Source of the DNA: JASHVB01 sp049522565
GTDB lineage: Bacteria; Pseudomonadota; Alphaproteobacteria; Acetobacterales; Acetobacteraceae
Direction of reading: 5' to 3'
Assembly: GCA_049522565.1 (NCBI GenBank)
Contig: JBEKNT010000105.1
Location: forward strand, 1-28,969
Length of the DNA: 28,969 nucleotides
In this document: positions 27,091 to 28,969 of the stretch, one piece after another
Position numbering within the stretch: the stretch's first letter is position 1
How the letters are laid out: each line of letters begins with the position of its first letter
The notes under the pieces: model-generated
Database searches by the model: none
Seen by the model: the letters and a program-made list of their open reading frames with translations, nothing else
Told to the model about the DNA's origin: nothing
Program-made: the position numbers and the translations under genes

Positions 27091-28969
27091 TGCTGCCCGC
27101 CGTCATGCGCCGCCCGGTGCGGCTGATCGACCAATTGGCGCGGCCGCTGCCCCCGGTTCTGGCCGCGCTGTTCGAGGATTCCGGAACCGGCGCGCTGGTG
27201 CTCGACCGCGATCGGCGGATCGTGCGGACCAACCGGCGTCTGGACACGATGCTGACCGCGAGTGGGGCATTTCCGGCAGCGGGTGGGGCACTGCCGGCGG
27301 CCGGGGCAACGCCGGCAGCAGGCGGGGCGGCGCCGGATGCGCCGGCCGAGGCGCTGTTCGCTCCGCCGGATCGGAAACGCGTGGCAACCGCGCTCGCCGC
27401 GGGGTTGGGCGGCGATCCGCCGCCGCCGCTACAGGTCCGGCTGGCGGCCAAGGACCCGGCCGCCGCGACGGTGGTGGCTCTATCGATGGCGCCGCTGCGC
27501 GAAAGCGACGGTGCGATCTCCGGACTGCTGCTGCGGCTGACCGACGTTTCGATCGAGAAGCGGCTGGAGGCGGAACTGGCGCAGCTTCAGAAGCTTCAGG
27601 CGGTCGGCCAGCTTGCCGGCGGTATCGCGCACGATTTCAACAATCTGCTGATGGCGATCGGCGCCGCGGCCGATGCGGTGCTGGAACGCGAGAGTTGCGA
27701 GCGGTCGACGCTCGACGACGTGCGGCAGATTCGTCATAGCGCCGACCGGGGCGCGGCATTGGTGCGGCAGTTGCTGGCGTTCGGCCGGCGGCAGCCTTTG
27801 CAGCCGTCGGTGGTCATGGTCAACGAGGCGGTCCGCAACCTCTCGGGCATGCTGGTCCGATTGCTCGGCGAGCGGATACGGCTGCACCTGGACCTGGAAG
27901 ACCCGGGCCGGTCGGTCCGCGTCGACCCCACGCAACTCGACCAGGTGCTGGTCAATCTCGCGGTCAACGCCCGCGACGCGATGCCGGGCGGTGGCACGCT
28001 GACGCTGCGGACCGGACATCTGACGCTTTACCGGCCGCAACAGGTCGGGTCAGAGACCATGCCGCCGGGACGCTACGTGGCGATCGGCGTGGAGGACACC
28101 GGCGAAGGCATCCCTCCGGCGATTGTGCCGCAGGTATTCGAGCCGTTCTTCACCACGCGGCGGGATCGCGGCGGCAACGGGCTGGGACTCTCGACCGTGC
28201 ATGGCATCGTGCGCCAGTCCGGCGGGTTCGTGACCGTGGAGAGCGCGGTCGGCCAGGGCACCCGCGTCAGGTTCTGGCTGCCACGGCATGAAGAGACGGA
28301 GGTGGTCTCCGGTGTTTCCCTGGCCGACGCTCCCCGCACGGGCGCTATCCGGGCTGCAACTCTCCAAGCTGGTGTTTTCCCGACTGACGGTCCCGAGGCT
28401 GACGGTCCCCAGGCTGACGGTCCCCAGATTGACGGTCTCCAGACCGACGGTCTTCAGACTGGTGCCCCCCGGACTGCCGCTCGCCAGCCGCCGGCGCCCC
28501 CCCTAGTGACGCGTGCACGCCAGACCGGCGCAACACTCCAGGCTGACGGTCTGCGGACTCGCACTGTCCAGGCTGGTGCTTCCCTGACTGACGGCTGCCA
28601 GACCCGAACGCCCGACACGGCCACCGCTCCACCGGCGCGGTTGCCGACGGCGGAGCGCTGCGTGTTGTTGGTGGAGGACGAGGAATCGGTACGCCGACTG
28701 ACCGAACGCGCCCTGCAACGCGCCGGCTGGCAGGTTTCGGCGGTCGACTCGGCCGAGGCGGCCCTGGCGCGACTGCCTCGCCCGGGCGATCCGGTCGCCC
28801 CGCCCTGTGTCGTGGTCTCCGACATCATGTTGCCGGGAATGGACGGAACGGAGCTGGCGCGGGCGGTGCGGGCGCTCTGGCCCGATCTGCCGGTGGTGCT
28901 GGTTTCCGGCTATACCGACTCGGCGCTGTTGGGCGATCTTACAGCCGAAGGCGTGTCCTTCCTGGCGAA
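27087..28969 (+). CDS. Hybrid histidine kinase, CckA-like, soluble (3' end outside window)
   Basis: At least 627 codons, in frame to the window edge. The ATG overlaps the flhB stop. The order is: a PAS-like region (residues about 30-130) interrupted at 60-83 by a PAAG-rich insertion; the dimerisation/phospho-acceptor motif LAGGIAHDFNNLLMAIGAA with His182; the ATPase domain with LVNLAVNARDAMPGGG, VEDTGEGIPP, VFEPFFTT and GNGLGLSTVHGIV; an odd low-complexity linker with 5-residue repeats (433-457); and a receiver domain (CVLLVEDEESVRRLTERALQ) with Asp579 in VVSDIMLPGMDG and the LVSGYTD end. CckA normally has two N-terminal membrane helices; none is seen here. A role in coupling flagellar assembly to cell-cycle phosphorelay is inference. 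Confidence 0.88.
   Translation, partial: MMLPAVMRRPVRLIDQLARPLPPVLAALFEDSGTGALVLDRDRRIVRTNRRLDTMLTASGAFPAAGGALPAAGATPAAGGAAPDAPAEALFAPPDRKRVATALAAGLGGDPPPPLQVRLAAKDPAAATVVALSMAPLRESDGAISGLLLRLTDVSIEKRLEAELAQLQKLQAVGQLAGGIAHDFNNLLMAIGAAADAVLERESCERSTLDDVRQIRHSADRGAALVRQLLAFGRRQPLQPSVVMVNEAVRNLSGMLVRLLGERIRLHLDLEDPGRSVRVDPTQLDQVLVNLAVNARDAMPGGGTLTLRTGHLTLYRPQQVGSETMPPGRYVAIGVEDTGEGIPPAIVPQVFEPFFTTRRDRGGNGLGLSTVHGIVRQSGGFVTVESAVGQGTRVRFWLPRHEETEVVSGVSLADAPRTGAIRAATLQAGVFPTDGPEADGPQADGPQIDGLQTDGLQTGAPRTAARQPPAPPLVTRARQTGATLQADGLRTRTVQAGASLTDGCQTRTPDTATAPPARLPTAERCVLLVEDEESVRRLTERALQRAGWQVSAVDSAEAALARLPRPGDPVAPPCVVVSDIMLPGMDGTELARAVRALWPDLPVVLVSGYTDSALLGDLTAEGVSFLA
28383..28457 (+). repeat. Five tandem 15-bp units in the kinase linker
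   Basis: Five in-frame 15-bp units, the clearest being GCTGACGGTCCCCAG at 28398-28412 and 28413-28427. They encode TDGPE, ADGPQ, ADGPQ, IDGLQ and TDGLQ. Degenerate relatives continue to about 28600. They lengthen the linker between the ATPase and receiver domains. Confidence 0.8.

Noticed and set aside
28383..28600. Tandem repeats considered as a CRISPR array
   Set aside because: Units are 15 bp, contiguous, in frame with a coding sequence and lack spacers; they encode a protein linker.

Overview
The window is very GC-rich chromosomal DNA with long spurious antisense reading frames. The gene set points to an alphaproteobacterium, most likely Rhodospirillales/Acetobacteraceae: a CarD-type regulator, a FYDLN-acid zinc-ribbon protein, a CckA-like kinase at the end of a flagellar operon, lipid A genes, and many small conserved proteins of the kind known from Rhizobiales and Acetobacteraceae. 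This placement is inference. No tRNA, rRNA, CRISPR, insertion sequence or phage gene was recognised.

Layout. (1) 1-4262, minus strand: urea ABC transporter urtA-urtB-urtC-(urtD cut by the window edge), with translational coupling and a near-perfect sigma-54 (-24/-12) element upstream of urtA. (2) 4.7-10.0 kb: a secreted alpha/beta hydrolase convergent with a small membrane protein, a fatty-acid-hydroxylase-family enzyme, three very small conserved genes, a cold-shock protein, a CarD-like regulator, a small-domain protein and an isolated lpxD. (3) 10.1-12.0 kb: a CIRCE (HrcA) operator and a groEL that has no groES beside it and lacks a 20-residue block of the apical domain. (4) 12.1-15.7 kb: mainly small uncharacterised genes plus a transglutaminase-like protease. 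(5) 15.7-19.5 kb: twin cold-shock-domain protein, delta-9-type fatty acid desaturase and RhlE-like DEAD-box helicase, a set suggestive of cold adaptation. (6) 19.9-22.1 kb: small conserved genes, an acyl carrier protein and cyanase (cynS), the last with a second sigma-54-like element. (7) 22.1-28.97 kb: flagellar export and rod genes, a minus-strand unit (91-aa gene-fliO-fliP) divergent from flgB-flgC-fliE-fliQ-fliR-flhB-hybrid histidine kinase (cut by the window end).

Two functions recur. Urea uptake and cyanate breakdown both supply ammonium, and both carry candidate RpoN promoters. Two cold-shock proteins, a desaturase and an RNA helicase lie within about 12 kb. A third thread is structural: GC-rich palindromes punctuate gene ends and in two cases appear to encode the C-terminal tail of a protein.

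Most worth a second look: the GroEL apical deletion, the three dispersed paralogues of a roughly 55-residue domain, the palindromes built into coding ends, and a 15-bp tandem repeat expansion between the kinase and receiver domains of the hybrid kinase.
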